NCBI RefSeq assembly: GCF_025136295.1
Contig: NZ_CP062788.1
Coordinates: forward strand, 4,171,588 to 4,235,587
Length of the DNA: 64,000 bases
Direction: 5' to 3'
Source of the DNA: Aestuariispira ectoiniformans
Lineage (GTDB): Bacteria; Pseudomonadota; Alphaproteobacteria; UBA8366; Aestuariispiraceae
Numbering within the stretch: the first letter of the stretch is position 1; each line of letters starts with the position of its first letter. Made by a program: the position numbers and the translations under genes. Of this stretch, positions 25,252-35,474 are shown one piece after another. Under the pieces are notes generated by a model that saw only the letters and a list, made by a program, of their open reading frames with translations, did no database searches and was not told where the DNA came from.

Positions 25252-26082
25252 ATGGCAAATACAAAACACCAAGGAAAAACCCTGGCGGTGACCGTGCTTG
25301 CTTGGCTGGTGGCATTGCTGATCTTCTTTCCGATCCTCTGGACCATCATCACCAGTTTCAAGACGGAGGGCGAGGCCATTGCCTCTACACCGTCCTTCCT
25401 GTTCTTCGACTGGACACTGGAAAACTATGCGGAGGTTCAGTCCCGCTCCGACTATTTCAGCCATGTGATGAATTCGGTGGTGATCTCCTTCGGCTCCACC
25501 TTTTTAGGACTGCTGATCGCGGTTCCCGCCGCCTGGTCCATGGCCTTTGCACCTTCCAAGCATACCAAGAACATCCTGATGTGGATGCTGTCGACCAAGA
25601 TGTTGCCGCCGGTGGGCGTTCTGGTACCGATCTATCTCTACTTCCGGGATTGGAACCTGCTGGATACCCAGATCGGTCTTGTGCTGGTCCTGACCATGGT
25701 CAATCTGCCGATCATCGTCTGGATGCTCTACACCTATTTCAAGGAAATTCCCGGCGACATTCTTGAAGCCGCGCGCATGGACGGCGCATCGCTGGCCAAG
25801 GAGATTCTCTATGTCCTGACGCCGATGGCGGTGCCGGGCATCGCATCCACCCTGCTGCTCAACATCATCCTGGCATGGAATGAGGCTTTCTGGACCCTCA
25901 ACCTGACTGCTGCCAAGGCCGCCCCACTCACCGCTTTCATTGCCTCCTATTCCAGTCCCGAGGGGCTGTTCTGGGCAAAGCTATCAGCCGCATCAACACT
26001 CGCGATCGCCCCGATCCTGATCATCGGATGGTTTTCGCAGAAACAGCTCGTCCGCGGGCTGACCTTTGGTGCTGTTAAGTAG
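25252..26082 (+). CDS. smoG: ABC polyol transporter permease (SmoG-like)
   Basis: This 276-residue MalG-type permease has six predicted helices and the EAA loop [25 protein letters not shown]. It forms the heterodimeric channel with the preceding permease. The start is 3 nt after the previous stop, indicating translational coupling. The ATPase gene follows 13 bp later. Confidence 0.88.
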   Translation: MANTKHQGKTLAVTVLAWLVALLIFFPILWTIITSFKTEGEAIASTPSFLFFDWTLENYAEVQSRSDYFSHVMNSVVISFGSTFLGLLIAVPAAWSMAFAPSKHTKNILMWMLSTKMLPPVGVLVPIYLYFRDWNLLDTQIGLVLVLTMVNLPIIVWMLYTYFKEIPGDILEAARMDGASLAKEILYVLTPMAVPGIASTLLLNIILAWNEAFWTLNLTAAKAAPLTAFIASYSSPEGLFWAKLSAASTLAIAPILIIGWFSQKQLVRGLTFGAVK

Positions 26083-26095
26083 GAAAGACACAGTC

Positions 26096-27094
26096 ATGAG
26101 TCGTATTCAACTGGAACAAGTCACAAAAACCTTCGGCAATCTGACGGTTATCCCGCCCTTGGACCTGACCATCGAAGAAGGCGAGTTCGTCGTCTTCGTT
26201 GGCCCATCCGGCTGTGGCAAATCCACACTTCTGCGCCTGATTGCAGGCCTGGAGGATGTTTCCAGCGGCCAGATCAGGATCGGCGGTACGGATGTTACCG
26301 AGGCCGCCCCGGCCAAGCGGGAACTCGCCATGGTCTTTCAGTCCTATGCGCTTTATCCGCATATGTCGGTTGAGGGAAATATCGCCTTCCCGCTGAAAAT
26401 GGCGAATATGGACAAGACCTCCATCGCGAAGAAGGTCGCCGAAGTCGCCAAGATCCTGGACCTGACGGACTATCTGGACCGCAAACCGCGCCAACTATCC
26501 GGCGGCCAGCGCCAGCGTGTCGCCATTGGCCGGGCCATCGTACGCGAGCCCAAGGCCTTCCTTTTCGATGAACCCTTGTCCAACCTGGATGCGGCGCTGC
26601 GCGTTAACATGCGCCTGGAGATCAGCGAACTTCATAACAAGCTGCAATCCACCATGATCTATGTGACCCATGACCAGGTCGAAGCCATGACTATGGCCGA
26701 CAAAATCGTCGTCCTGAATGGCGGGCGGGTGGAACAGGTCGGCACCCCCATGGAGCTTTACAACAATCCGGCCAATGTCTTTGTCGCGGGGTTCATCGGT
26801 TCGCCGAAAATGAACCTGTTAAACGGGGCGCTTGCCGCCAACTATCAGGCGGACACGCTGGGTATCCGTCCGGAACATATCCTCCTGAACCAGGAGGCGG
26901 GACAATTGTCCGGCACGGTGAATGTGGCTGAACATCTGGGTTCCGACACGTTCATCCATGTCCAGGTCGACGGTATCGGCCCGGTTACGGCCAGGGTCGA
27001 TGGTGAAATGGGTATCCGCCATGGTGACCACGTTTCCCTCACTTTCCGGGAAGACAAAATCCATCGCTTTGACAACGCGGGAGGCGTGCTGTGA
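26096..27094 (+). CDS. smoK: ABC polyol transporter ATP-binding protein (SmoK-like)
   Basis: This 332-residue MalK/UgpC-type ATPase has Walker [10 protein letters not shown], signature LSGGQRQR, Walker B FLFDEP and the H-loop YVTHDQ, plus a C-terminal OB-type regulatory region after about 235. It energises SmoFG. The ATG at 26096 removes an upstream in-frame extension that would overlap smoG. Its stop overlaps the GTG start of smoS (GTGA). Confidence 0.9.
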   Translation: MSRIQLEQVTKTFGNLTVIPPLDLTIEEGEFVVFVGPSGCGKSTLLRLIAGLEDVSSGQIRIGGTDVTEAAPAKRELAMVFQSYALYPHMSVEGNIAFPLKMANMDKTSIAKKVAEVAKILDLTDYLDRKPRQLSGGQRQRVAIGRAIVREPKAFLFDEPLSNLDAALRVNMRLEISELHNKLQSTMIYVTHDQVEAMTMADKIVVLNGGRVEQVGTPMELYNNPANVFVAGFIGSPKMNLLNGALAANYQADTLGIRPEHILLNQEAGQLSGTVNVAEHLGSDTFIHVQVDGIGPVTARVDGEMGIRHGDHVSLTFREDKIHRFDNAGGVL

Positions 27095-27885
27095 CCGGCG
27101 GACGCCTCCAGGGAAAACGCGCCCTGATCACCGGCGCGGCGCGCGGGATCGGGTTGGCTTTTGCGGAGGCCTATCTCAGCGAGGGTGCATCTGTTGTTAT
27201 CGCAGATATTGACGGCAACGGTGCGGCGGATGCAGCGGCATCGCTCGCAGAGCGTTTCGGTGACGACCGCATGGCATCGGTGGCCATGGATGTAACCAGT
27301 CAGGACAGTATTGATGCCGCCATTGCCTTTACCCAGGACCGTTTCGGCGGTCTGGATATCCTAGTCAACAATGCCGCCCTATTCGACCTGGCCCCGATTG
27401 CAGAGATCACGCGCGACAGCTACCACCGCCTGTTTTCGGTCAATGTGGAGGGGCCACTCTTCACCCTCCAGGCCGCAGCGCAGGCGATGATCTCTGGCGG
27501 TACGGGTGGCAAAATCGTCAACATGGCCAGTCAGGCCGGACGCCGGGGGGAGGCACTGGTCACCGTCTACTGTGCAACCAAGGCAGCCGTCATCAGCCTG
27601 ACCCAGTCGGCGGGTCTGGACCTGATCAAACATGGGATCAACGTCAACGCCATCGCACCCGGTGTGGTGGATGGCGCGCATTGGGACCATGTGGACAGCC
27701 TGTTTGCACATTACGAGAACCGTCCCCTGGGCGAGAAGAAGCAACTTGTCGGCGAGGCCGTACCCTTTGGCCGTATGGCCACAGCCAAAGACCTCACCGG
27801 CATGGCCGTTTTCCTGGCAAGTAGCGAAAGTGACTATGTCGTCGGACAGACCTTCAATGTCGACGGCGGCAATTGTTTGAATTGA
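27091..27885 (+). CDS. smoS: Sorbitol dehydrogenase, SDR family (SmoS-like)
   Basis: This 264-residue short-chain dehydrogenase has TGAARGIG for NAD, the LVNNAA motif, catalytic Ser in NMASQAG and YCATK. Long stretches match what I recall of Rhodobacter SmoS (for example [20 protein letters not shown]). It oxidises D-sorbitol to fructose and related polyols such as galactitol. It starts with GTG overlapping the ATPase stop. The fructose formed would feed the fructokinase at 30978. Confidence 0.88.
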   Translation: MTGGRLQGKRALITGAARGIGLAFAEAYLSEGASVVIADIDGNGAADAAASLAERFGDDRMASVAMDVTSQDSIDAAIAFTQDRFGGLDILVNNAALFDLAPIAEITRDSYHRLFSVNVEGPLFTLQAAAQAMISGGTGGKIVNMASQAGRRGEALVTVYCATKAAVISLTQSAGLDLIKHGINVNAIAPGVVDGAHWDHVDSLFAHYENRPLGEKKQLVGEAVPFGRMATAKDLTGMAVFLASSESDYVVGQTFNVDGGNCLN

Positions 27886-27897
27886 AAGGCAGTAAGA

Positions 27898-28674
27898 ATG
27901 TATCTGAAAAAGCTCAGACTGGATGGTCGTGTCGCCGTCGTTACCGGCGGCGGTCAGGGGATTGGTTTTGCCTGCGCGCGGGCTCTGGGCGAGTTCGGCG
28001 CCAAAGTAATTATCGCCGACGTATTGGCCGACAGAGTGAATGCCGCCGTCAGTCAGCTAAATGACCTGGGCCTGGACACGCATGGAACAGACCTGGATGT
28101 CACGAACTCCCGCATGGTGGATGAGGTCGTCAGTACCCTTGTCCGTGACCACGGCAAAATAGATATACTGGTCAACAACGCAGGGGTCGCAGTCAGTGAC
28201 GTTCCCGCGGAAGAGACCAGCGACGAGCATTGGCGCCTTCATATGGATGTCAACCTGGACGGCCTGTTCTGGTGCTGCCGGGCATTCGGACGGGAGATGC
28301 TGAAACAGGGCAAGGGCAGTATTGTGAATATCGGCTCTATGTCCGGTGTCATTGTCAACAAACCCCAACCGCAATCTTTCTACAACGCCTCCAAGGCCGC
28401 AGTCCATCAGTTGACCCGGTCACTTGCCGCCGAATGGGGTAATCGTGGTGTGCGCGTCAACGCCGTCGCCCCGACCTATATCGAAACGCCGCTAACCAAA
28501 TTCGGTATCGAGGAAAATCCCGACCTCTACAAAATCTGGCTGGAGATGACCCCGATGAACCGGGTCGGCCAACCGGACGAAATCGCCTCTATCGTTCAGT
28601 TCCTGGCCTCGGACGCCTCCAGCATCATGACGGGTTCTATCGTCATGGCGGACGGCGGTTATTCCTGCTGGTAA
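27898..28674 (+). CDS. Second SDR polyol/sugar dehydrogenase
   Basis: This 258-residue short-chain dehydrogenase has TGGGQGIG, LVNNAGVA, catalytic Ser in IGSMSG and YNASK. It resembles SDR enzymes acting on arabitol, threitol or sorbose, but the substrate cannot be fixed from sequence. It follows smoS by 12 nt. Because a ribulokinase-type enzyme lies two genes downstream, oxidation of ribitol or D-arabitol to D-ribulose is a reasonable proposal. Confidence 0.82.
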   Translation: MYLKKLRLDGRVAVVTGGGQGIGFACARALGEFGAKVIIADVLADRVNAAVSQLNDLGLDTHGTDLDVTNSRMVDEVVSTLVRDHGKIDILVNNAGVAVSDVPAEETSDEHWRLHMDVNLDGLFWCCRAFGREMLKQGKGSIVNIGSMSGVIVNKPQPQSFYNASKAAVHQLTRSLAAEWGNRGVRVNAVAPTYIETPLTKFGIEENPDLYKIWLEMTPMNRVGQPDEIASIVQFLASDASSIMTGSIVMADGGYSCW

Positions 28675-28696
28675 ACCGCGAGGCAGAATAAAAAGC

Positions 28697-29383
28697 ATGA
28701 CATGCAAACTGGTCATTTTCGACTGCGACGGGGTGCTGGTCGACAGTGAGGTTATTTCACTGTCGGTCCTTCGCGACTATATCGCCGGGCTCGGCGTTCA
28801 TATCAGCGATGACGAATGTCGTAATCTGTTTCTGGGCGTCAGTCTCGAAACCACCTGCAGGGTTCTCACAGACGACTACGGACTGACGCTGGACGGAGAC
28901 CAACTCGCCGGGATGCGGAAAATGCTATACGACCGGTTCAAGCAGGAATTGAAGGCCATCCCCGATGTTGATCAGGTGATCCCGACGTTGGAGATGCCCT
29001 TTTGTGTCGCATCGTCAAGCCAGGTGGAACGGATCAGGCTGGCCCTCATGGCAACCGGTTTGCTGCCACTGTTCGACGGAAATATCTTTAGTGCCACCAT
29101 GGTTAAAAACGGCAAACCCGCGCCGGATCTTTTCCTGCATGCGGCGGGGGAAATGAACACCGCCCCAGGTGATTGCATTGTTATTGAAGACAGTCCGGCC
29201 GGCATCACCGCAGCAAAGCGTGCCGGCATGAAAGTCTTTGCTTTCACCGGCGCCTCTCACGCCGGACAGGAAGATCACGCCGCCAGCATTAAACATCTGG
29301 AGCCGGATGTAACCTTTGATAAAATGCACCAGTTACCCGCTTTAATTACAGAATTTTCCCTGGGTGGTGGAGCCAATGAGTAA
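28697..29383 (+). CDS. HAD-superfamily sugar phosphatase or mutase
   Basis: This 228-residue HAD protein has motif I FDCDGVLVDSE, motif II ASSSQ, motif III KNGKPAPD and motif IV IEDSPAG, with a beta-phosphoglucomutase-type cap at about 18-85. Such enzymes remove phosphate from sugar phosphates, or isomerise them. In this operon it may dephosphorylate a dead-end polyol phosphate. Its last codons overlap the FGGY kinase start (ATGAGTAA). Confidence 0.78.
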   Translation: MTCKLVIFDCDGVLVDSEVISLSVLRDYIAGLGVHISDDECRNLFLGVSLETTCRVLTDDYGLTLDGDQLAGMRKMLYDRFKQELKAIPDVDQVIPTLEMPFCVASSSQVERIRLALMATGLLPLFDGNIFSATMVKNGKPAPDLFLHAAGEMNTAPGDCIVIEDSPAGITAAKRAGMKVFAFTGASHAGQEDHAASIKHLEPDVTFDKMHQLPALITEFSLGGGANE

Positions 29384-30959
29384 ATTTGTTGTTGGTGTCG
29401 ACGTCGGCACAGGAAGCGCCCGTGCCGGTGTTTTCAGCCGGAATGGCCAGCTCATGGCGAAAAAAGAGCACCCTATTGCGATCAACCGGCCCGTCGCCAA
29501 CCATGTGGAACAAAATTCAGAGGATATCTGGCGGGCGGTTTGCCTTGCCGTACAAGGGGCACTGCAAATCGCAGGCGTTAAAGGCGGCGATATTGAAGGT
29601 ATCAGCTTTGATGCAACCTGCTCTCTGGTTGTCAGGGACAAATCCGCCGCCCCACTGACTGTTTCGACAACTGGCGAAAACCGTTGGGACACGATCGTCT
29701 GGCTGGACCACCGCGCCCTAGCAGAGGCCGATGAATGCAGCGCCCTGCCTCATAAGGTGCTGGACTATGTCGGCGGCACCATGTCGCCGGAGATGGAAAT
29801 TCCCAAACTGATGTGGTTGAAGCGTAATTTGCCGGACACCTGGTGCAAGGCTGGTTATTTCTTCGACCTGGCGGATTACCTGACCTGGCGGGCCAGTGGC
29901 TCCAACGAACGTTCCGAATGTACGTTGACCTGCAAGTGGACTTATCTCGCCCATGAGGATCATGGCTGGCAATACGATTTCCTGGAAGCAGTCGGTCTCG
30001 CCGACATGCCCGACCGCGGGAATCTTCCCCCGAAAGCAAGCCCCATCGGCAAAAATATCGGCACCCTGGACCAGGCGGCAGCCGATCAGCTCGGCCTGAC
30101 GACAAAATGTCAGGTCGGTGTTGGCCTGATTGATGCCCATAGTGGCGCTTTGGGCGTTGTCGGCGGCTTCGGTGACGGGCTATCCAACGTCGAGGAACAT
30201 CTGGCTCTGATTGCAGGAACATCCAGTTGCGTCATGGCCCTCTCCCAGTCCGCCAAAGCCTGTAATGGTGTCTGGGGTCCCTATTATGGCGCCGTTCTGC
30301 CCGGATACTGGCTGAACGAGGGCGGCCAGTCCGTGACCGGCGCATTGCTGGACCACGTCATTCGCTGGCATCCCGCGGGCGGTCAGCCCACCTCCGACCT
30401 GCATGCCCGCATTTGTGAGCGCATCATGGATCTCCGCTCAGAGGAAGGCTATGCACTTGCAAGTCGCCTGCATGTATTGCCCGATTTTCACGGTAACCGC
30501 TCTCCCTTGGCAGATCCGCATGCGTTGGGCGTGATCAGCGGCCTCGATCTGGATCTCAGCTTCGACAATCTGTGCCGGCTCTACTGGCGCACCGCCATCA
30601 GTATTGCACTCGGTGTCAGGCATATTCTGGAAGCCCTGAATGCGGCAGGATTTGTAATCGAGAACCTTCACGTGACGGGCGGGCATACCAAGAACCCGCT
30701 ATTGATGGAACTGTATGCCGATGCGACGGGATGCACCGTGATCGAACCCGCAGCCGAGGACGCGGTCCTGCTGGGAACTGCCATGGTGGCGGCAACCGCC
30801 GCCGGTTGGCATGCGGATCTGGCCTCATCGGCCCTTGCCATGCATCAGGGTGAAACCAGTCGTCGCCCAAACCCGAAGGCGATGGACCAATTCGACCGTG
30901 ACTACAAAATCTTCCTGAAGATGCATGAACAACGCCGCATCCTGGACCAGATCAATTGA
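29376..30959 (+). CDS. FGGY-family carbohydrate kinase, ribulokinase type
   Basis: This 527-residue two-domain sugar kinase starts at the ATG at 29376. The N-terminal phosphate loop is GVDVGTGSARAGVF; ISFDATCSLVV and IVWLDHRALAEAD are characteristic of the D-ribulokinase branch of FGGY kinases rather than of xylulokinases. The C-terminal ATPase segment is LHVTGGHTKNPLLMELYADATG. The probable reaction is D-ribulose plus ATP to D-ribulose 5-phosphate, entering the pentose phosphate pathway. This differs from the xylulokinase of classical smo/mtl operons. Confidence 0.8.
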   Translation: MSKFVVGVDVGTGSARAGVFSRNGQLMAKKEHPIAINRPVANHVEQNSEDIWRAVCLAVQGALQIAGVKGGDIEGISFDATCSLVVRDKSAAPLTVSTTGENRWDTIVWLDHRALAEADECSALPHKVLDYVGGTMSPEMEIPKLMWLKRNLPDTWCKAGYFFDLADYLTWRASGSNERSECTLTCKWTYLAHEDHGWQYDFLEAVGLADMPDRGNLPPKASPIGKNIGTLDQAAADQLGLTTKCQVGVGLIDAHSGALGVVGGFGDGLSNVEEHLALIAGTSSCVMALSQSAKACNGVWGPYYGAVLPGYWLNEGGQSVTGALLDHVIRWHPAGGQPTSDLHARICERIMDLRSEEGYALASRLHVLPDFHGNRSPLADPHALGVISGLDLDLSFDNLCRLYWRTAISIALGVRHILEALNAAGFVIENLHVTGGHTKNPLLMELYADATGCTVIEPAAEDAVLLGTAMVAATAAGWHADLASSALAMHQGETSRRPNPKAMDQFDRDYKIFLKMHEQRRILDQIN

Positions 30960-30977
30960 AGAGGACGAAGCCCCGTC

Positions 30978-31904
30978 ATGATTTTGTGTTGCGGTGAAGC
31001 CCTGATCGACATGCTGCCGGATAACAGTATGGGGCGACTGAGTTTTACCCCCTATCCCGGGGGTGCAGTCTATAACACGGCAATTGCTCTGGGCCGCCTT
31101 GACGTGCCGGTCAGCCTGTTTAGCGGCATTTCCACGGATTTCTTTGGAGACCTTCTCCGGGCGCAGCTTGGAGAATCAAATGTGGATACCGGGCTTCTCC
31201 ATTTTGCCGACCGTCCCACCACCCTGGCCTTCGTCACGCTTAAAGACGGCCAGGCGTGCTATGTCTTCTATGATGAAAACACCGCAGGTCGCTGTCTGGG
31301 CGTATCCGATATCCCCACGGTACCGGCAGAGGTGAAGGCTTTTTTCTTCGGCGGTATCTATCTGGGGCAAGAACCTTGCGGTACCACGTTCGAAACTTTC
31401 ATGGGCCAGGTGCATGGCTATTTCGTCACCATGCTCGACCCGAATATCCGGACGGGTTTCATCGCCGACGAGGCTGCCTACCGGTCCCGGTTGGACAGGA
31501 TGCTTGGCTACGCCGACATCGTAAAGCTCTCGAACGAAGACCTGGCCTGGATTGACAGTGATGCGGAGATGGCGGACTGGGCGCAAAGTTGGCTAAACCG
31601 CGATGTCTCCCTCATCGTCGTCACCCGCGGCGACAAAGGTGCTGTCGCCTTTAGCCGAGACGCCATTGTGGAAGTGCTCCCCGGCCAGACCACCGTCGCC
31701 GACACCGTTGGTGCCGGTGATACCTTCAATGCGGGCCTGCTCGCCTCTTTTCAGGCGCAGGGGTTGCTCACCAAAACCGGCATCGGCGACTTATCCGAAG
31801 ATGCTATCGCGCGCGCACTGACTTTCGCCGCCGAGGCGGCGGCTATTACCGTCTCCCGCCCCGGAGCAAACCCGCCCTGGCGGGAAGAATTATCTGCGGC
31901 ATAA
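30978..31904 (+). CDS. frk: Fructokinase, PfkB family
   Basis: This 308-residue kinase has the N-terminal GGAVYNTAIALGRL and the C-terminal DTVGAGDTFNAGLL with the catalytic Asp, as in bacterial fructokinases. It would phosphorylate the fructose made by SmoS. It is the last gene of the rightward polyol operon, 18 nt after the FGGY kinase, and ends 23 bp before the convergent SulP gene. Confidence 0.82.
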   Translation: MILCCGEALIDMLPDNSMGRLSFTPYPGGAVYNTAIALGRLDVPVSLFSGISTDFFGDLLRAQLGESNVDTGLLHFADRPTTLAFVTLKDGQACYVFYDENTAGRCLGVSDIPTVPAEVKAFFFGGIYLGQEPCGTTFETFMGQVHGYFVTMLDPNIRTGFIADEAAYRSRLDRMLGYADIVKLSNEDLAWIDSDAEMADWAQSWLNRDVSLIVVTRGDKGAVAFSRDAIVEVLPGQTTVADTVGAGDTFNAGLLASFQAQGLLTKTGIGDLSEDAIARALTFAAEAAAITVSRPGANPPWREELSAA

Positions 31905-31927
31905 CACATCTCGCGCAACGGCACGGA

Positions 31928-33697
31928 TCAATCCGCCGCATCCACAAGCTTCTTACCCTGCTTTCCACTTTTGCCGCAGACTTCCGACATGGCCGTCATT
32001 GCATGATACTGAGACAGGAACACCTCGCCACTCAACTCCGACAGGAAATCGGTACGCTGTAACCGGTCCATGACAGGGCCTTTCACCTCCGACAGATGCA
32101 GGCGGATGCCCATATCCTGCAGCCGGTGATTGATCGCTTCCAGGGATTCCAAAGCACTGGAATCGATCTCGTTGACCGCCGAGCACATCAGGATCACGTG
32201 ACGCAGGCCTTCGTCTCCCACCACCCGGTCGAGGATATAATCTTCCAGATAGCGAGCATTGGCAAAATACAGGCTCTCATCCACCCGGATGGTCAGCACC
32301 GCCGGATCGGTCAGCACCTTGTGACGGTTGATGTTGCGGAAATGCTGGGTTCCCGGCACACAACCAACCTCGGCAATATGCGGGCGCGACGTGCGATAGA
32401 GGAACAGCAGGATCGACAGCCCGACACCGACGGACATGCCAACCTCCACCCCAAACCCCAGCGTCAGCAGGATCGTCGCCGCAACCGCCGCAAAATCCGC
32501 CTTGGAATAACCCCAGGTGAAACGCAGGATGGAAAAATCCACAAGCGACAGCACCGCAACGATGATCGTCGCCGCCAGGGTTGCCTTGGGCAGGAAATAG
32601 AGCAGCGGCGTCAGCAACAGGGCTGCCAGCAGAATACCTACGGCGGTAAAAGCGCCCGCGGCGGGCGTTTGTGCCCCCGCATCGAAATTCACCACGGACC
32701 GGGCAAAGCCCCCTGTTACCGGATAACCGCCCGTCAGCGACGAGGCGATATTGGAGGCTCCCAGCCCGATCAATTCCTGGTCGGGCACGATCCGCTGGCG
32801 TTTTTTGGCGGCCAGTGTCTGGGCGACAGAAACGGATTCAACAAAACCGATGATGGAGATCAGCACCGCAGACCCTGCAAGACTGGTCCAGAGGTCCAGG
32901 TCAAAAGACGGAATCGTCACAGGCGGCAGCCCCTGTGGCACCGCGCCAACGATCGCTACTCCCTTGCCGTCCAGCCCGAAGCCCCAGGTGACGACGGTCG
33001 TCACCGCCACCGCAAGCACCGGGCCCGCCTTGGCCAGAACATCACATAAACCGTCCGACAGGCCGAAGCGGCGCAACAGGGGTTTCAGCCCCTTGCGCAC
33101 CCAAAAGAGAAAGACAATGGAGGCCAGCCCAATCACGAGCGTTACAGGATTGGTATCCGCCGCGTTAGAGGCCAGCGAATGGAGGATTTCCACCAGGGTA
33201 TGACCAGAGGCCGGAATACCCAGAACATGCTTCAACTGGCTGGACGCGATCAGCAGGCCGGAGGCGGTGATGAAACCGGCGATGACCGGATGGCTCAGGA
33301 AATTCGCCAGAAAGCCCAAGCGAAACAGGCCCGTTGCCAACAGGATCAGCCCTGACAGGAAGGCCAGGGTCATGGCGGCAAAGGCATATTCCGCCGTCCC
33401 CTGCAGCGCCATGTTACCGACGCTCGCCGCCGTCATCAGGGAAACCACGGCCACCGGCCCAACGGCCAATGCGCGGCTGGTGCCAAACAGGGCATAGGCC
33501 ACCAACGGCAGGATAGAGGCATAGAGCCCCATCTCCATAGGCAACCCCGCCAGCAGGGCATAGGCCAATGATTGGGGGATCAGCATGATCGTCACGATCA
33601 ACGCGGCCAGGGCATCATCGGCCAGAACGGAACGATTGTAGGTGCGCCCCCATTCCAGGATCGGCAGGTAGCGTTGCAGGAACTTCACGGCAGTCAC
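31928..33697 (-). CDS. SulP-family anion transporter with STAS domain
   Basis: This 589-residue membrane protein has about 11-12 hydrophobic segments (the early PQSLAYALLAGLPMEMGLYAS is the SulP signature) and a C-terminal STAS domain from about 445 (LTIRVDESLYFANARYLEDYI, EIDSSALESL). The family moves sulfate, bicarbonate or other anions. Here it follows the sulfide/persulfide oxidation genes on the same strand. Uptake or export of the sulfur oxyanion product is therefore a plausible role. Confidence 0.86.
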   Translation of the reverse strand: MTAVKFLQRYLPILEWGRTYNRSVLADDALAALIVTIMLIPQSLAYALLAGLPMEMGLYASILPLVAYALFGTSRALAVGPVAVVSLMTAASVGNMALQGTAEYAFAAMTLAFLSGLILLATGLFRLGFLANFLSHPVIAGFITASGLLIASSQLKHVLGIPASGHTLVEILHSLASNAADTNPVTLVIGLASIVFLFWVRKGLKPLLRRFGLSDGLCDVLAKAGPVLAVAVTTVVTWGFGLDGKGVAIVGAVPQGLPPVTIPSFDLDLWTSLAGSAVLISIIGFVESVSVAQTLAAKKRQRIVPDQELIGLGASNIASSLTGGYPVTGGFARSVVNFDAGAQTPAAGAFTAVGILLAALLLTPLLYFLPKATLAATIIVAVLSLVDFSILRFTWGYSKADFAAVAATILLTLGFGVEVGMSVGVGLSILLFLYRTSRPHIAEVGCVPGTQHFRNINRHKVLTDPAVLTIRVDESLYFANARYLEDYILDRVVGDEGLRHVILMCSAVNEIDSSALESLEAINHRLQDMGIRLHLSEVKGPVMDRLQRTDFLSELSGEVFLSQYHAMTAMSEVCGKSGKQGKKLVDAAD

Positions 33698-33723
33698 AGC
33701 CTCTCGACTTCTCTCTCTGCCTG

Positions 33724-33739
33724 CCCGGCCAAGGCCGGG
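33724..33739. other. GC-rich hairpin between SQR fusion and SulP genes
   Basis: CCCGGCC-AA-GGCCGGG is a perfect 7-bp stem with a two-base loop in the 75-bp gap between the two leftward genes. No T run follows on the minus strand. It may slow transcription or set relative expression. Confidence 0.4.
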
Positions 33740-33772
33740 TCAGGCTCGCACAGGTTTTGGGTTAGATGAGGG

Positions 33773-35446
33773 TCAGGTGGAAACAAGCTTTTCCGGTTTT
33801 GCCAGCCATTCACGACCGCGCAGCATGGCTTTCCAGTATATCGGCGGCAGCATCTTTTCCTTGAGCAGCCATGCCAGACGGCTGGGCTGCGTGCCATCAA
33901 TCATCCAGCTCGGGAAACTGGGCAGCAGTTTGCCGCCATAACCGAATTCGGCCAGGACGATTTTGCCACGCTCCACCGTCAGCGGACAGGAACCGTAGCC
34001 ATTGTAAAGCGAGGTCGCGCTGCCTCCATGGATATCGGCAATAACATTATCCGCCACGACAGGGGCCTGCTTACGGGCCGCCGCGGCTGTCTTGGCATTG
34101 GGGGCATTCATCACATCCCCCAGCGACCAGACATTCTCATATGTTTTGTGGCGTAATGTGGACTGGTCGACGTCGACCCAACCGGCCTCGTCCGCCAGCG
34201 GCGACACCTTGATGAAATCGGGCGCGCATTGCGGCGGGCAGACATGGATCATATCGAATTCAACTTCGACAGCCCTTGCTTCCTTCTCCGGCTCCTGAAC
34301 CGCGAAGACAGCCTTTTTGGCCTCCCCGTCGATGGAAACCAGATTGTTGAAGAAATTCAGCTTCGCGTGATAGCGGTCGATATAATTCATGAGGGCCGGA
34401 ACATATTCCTTCACCCCGAACAGAACGCCGCCTGCGTTGTAGAAACCCACGTCGATATTGTCCAACACACCATTTCGGTACCAGTGATCGGCGGACAGAT
34501 ACATCGCCTTTTGAGGCGCACCGGCGCATTTGATCGGCATCGGCGGCTGGGTGAAAATCGCCCGGCCGGATTTCATGTTCCGGACCAACTCCCAGGTATA
34601 GGGGGCCAGGTCATAGCGATAGTTGGAGGTGACACCGTTTTTCCCGAGCGTATCCACCAGCCCGTCAACACGGTGCCAGTCCAGCTTCAATCCCGGACAA
34701 ACGATCAGGCGCTGGTATTTCACCACCCGGCAACCATCCAGAATCACCGCATCATTTTCCGGCTCAAAGGCAGCAACGGCGGCCTTGATCCAATGAACCT
34801 TGCCCGGGATCAGGGACGCCATGGTCTTGGCGGTGTCAGACGGATCGAAGATCCCACCGCCCACCATGGTCCAGCCGGGTTGGTAGTAATGAACATCAGC
34901 CGGCTCCAGAATTGCAACATCCAGGTCGGGGGAGCGTGCCATCAGGCTGGACGCCACAGCGATACCTGCAGCACCACCGCCGACGATCACAACGTCATGG
35001 CTGGCATCGGGGTGATCGGTGGGCGTCTTGCCCTTATTGGCAATGCGGCGAACTACACCGGCCATATCGTATCCCGCCGCCTTGGTTGCCGCCAGAATAT
35101 CGGCCACCGACTGGCTTTTCGCCTGGGACAGGGACCAGAGCGTGATGGACCGCGTCCCGGACCGGCAATAGGCCAGCACCGGCTTGGGCAGCGCCTGCAT
35201 GGCATGGTCGAAATCTTCCGCATCCTCGTCGCGCACCTTGCCCGAGGTGATCGGCAGATAGCGCGTTTCCAGCCCATGCTTTTTAGCTTCGGCCTCTATT
35301 TCATCGAAAGTCGGCTGATCGGGGCCTTCCCCGTCGGGCCGATTGCAGATGATCGATCGAAATCCGGTTGCGGCCAATGCCGCCACGTCAGCCAGTTCGA
35401 TCTGCGGGCTGACAGACAGCACTTCATTTACTTTTTTCGGTTCCAT
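33773..35446 (-). CDS. Fusion of DUF442 (PTP-like) domain and sulfide:quinone reductase-like flavoprotein
   Basis: The ATG at 35446 follows GGGAGGA. Residues 1-110 are a DUF442/TIGR01244 phosphatase-like domain with YCRSGTRS at 93-100. From about 150, HDVVIVGGGAAGIAVASSL begins an FAD/NAD-type domain related to sulfide:quinone oxidoreductase, with CAGAPQKAMYLSADHW and CPPQCAP as Cys-containing segments. SQR oxidises sulfide to persulfide and reduces quinone. DUF442 is more often fused to the MBL persulfide dioxygenase in alphaproteobacteria, and that enzyme is the neighbouring gene here. The role of the DUF442 part is uncertain. Confidence 0.85.
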   Translation of the reverse strand: MEPKKVNEVLSVSPQIELADVAALAATGFRSIICNRPDGEGPDQPTFDEIEAEAKKHGLETRYLPITSGKVRDEDAEDFDHAMQALPKPVLAYCRSGTRSITLWSLSQAKSQSVADILAATKAAGYDMAGVVRRIANKGKTPTDHPDASHDVVIVGGGAAGIAVASSLMARSPDLDVAILEPADVHYYQPGWTMVGGGIFDPSDTAKTMASLIPGKVHWIKAAVAAFEPENDAVILDGCRVVKYQRLIVCPGLKLDWHRVDGLVDTLGKNGVTSNYRYDLAPYTWELVRNMKSGRAIFTQPPMPIKCAGAPQKAMYLSADHWYRNGVLDNIDVGFYNAGGVLFGVKEYVPALMNYIDRYHAKLNFFNNLVSIDGEAKKAVFAVQEPEKEARAVEVEFDMIHVCPPQCAPDFIKVSPLADEAGWVDVDQSTLRHKTYENVWSLGDVMNAPNAKTAAAARKQAPVVADNVIADIHGGSATSLYNGYGSCPLTVERGKIVLAEFGYGGKLLPSFPSWMIDGTQPSRLAWLLKEKMLPPIYWKAMLRGREWLAKPEKLVST

Positions 35447-35474
35447 GAACGTGTCCTCCCAGACATAAACAAGG

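Noticed and set aside
29376-30959. Xylulokinase (xylB) assignment
   Set aside because: DATCSLVV and the LDHRA context fit the ribulokinase branch of FGGY kinases better, although polyol operons often carry xylB.
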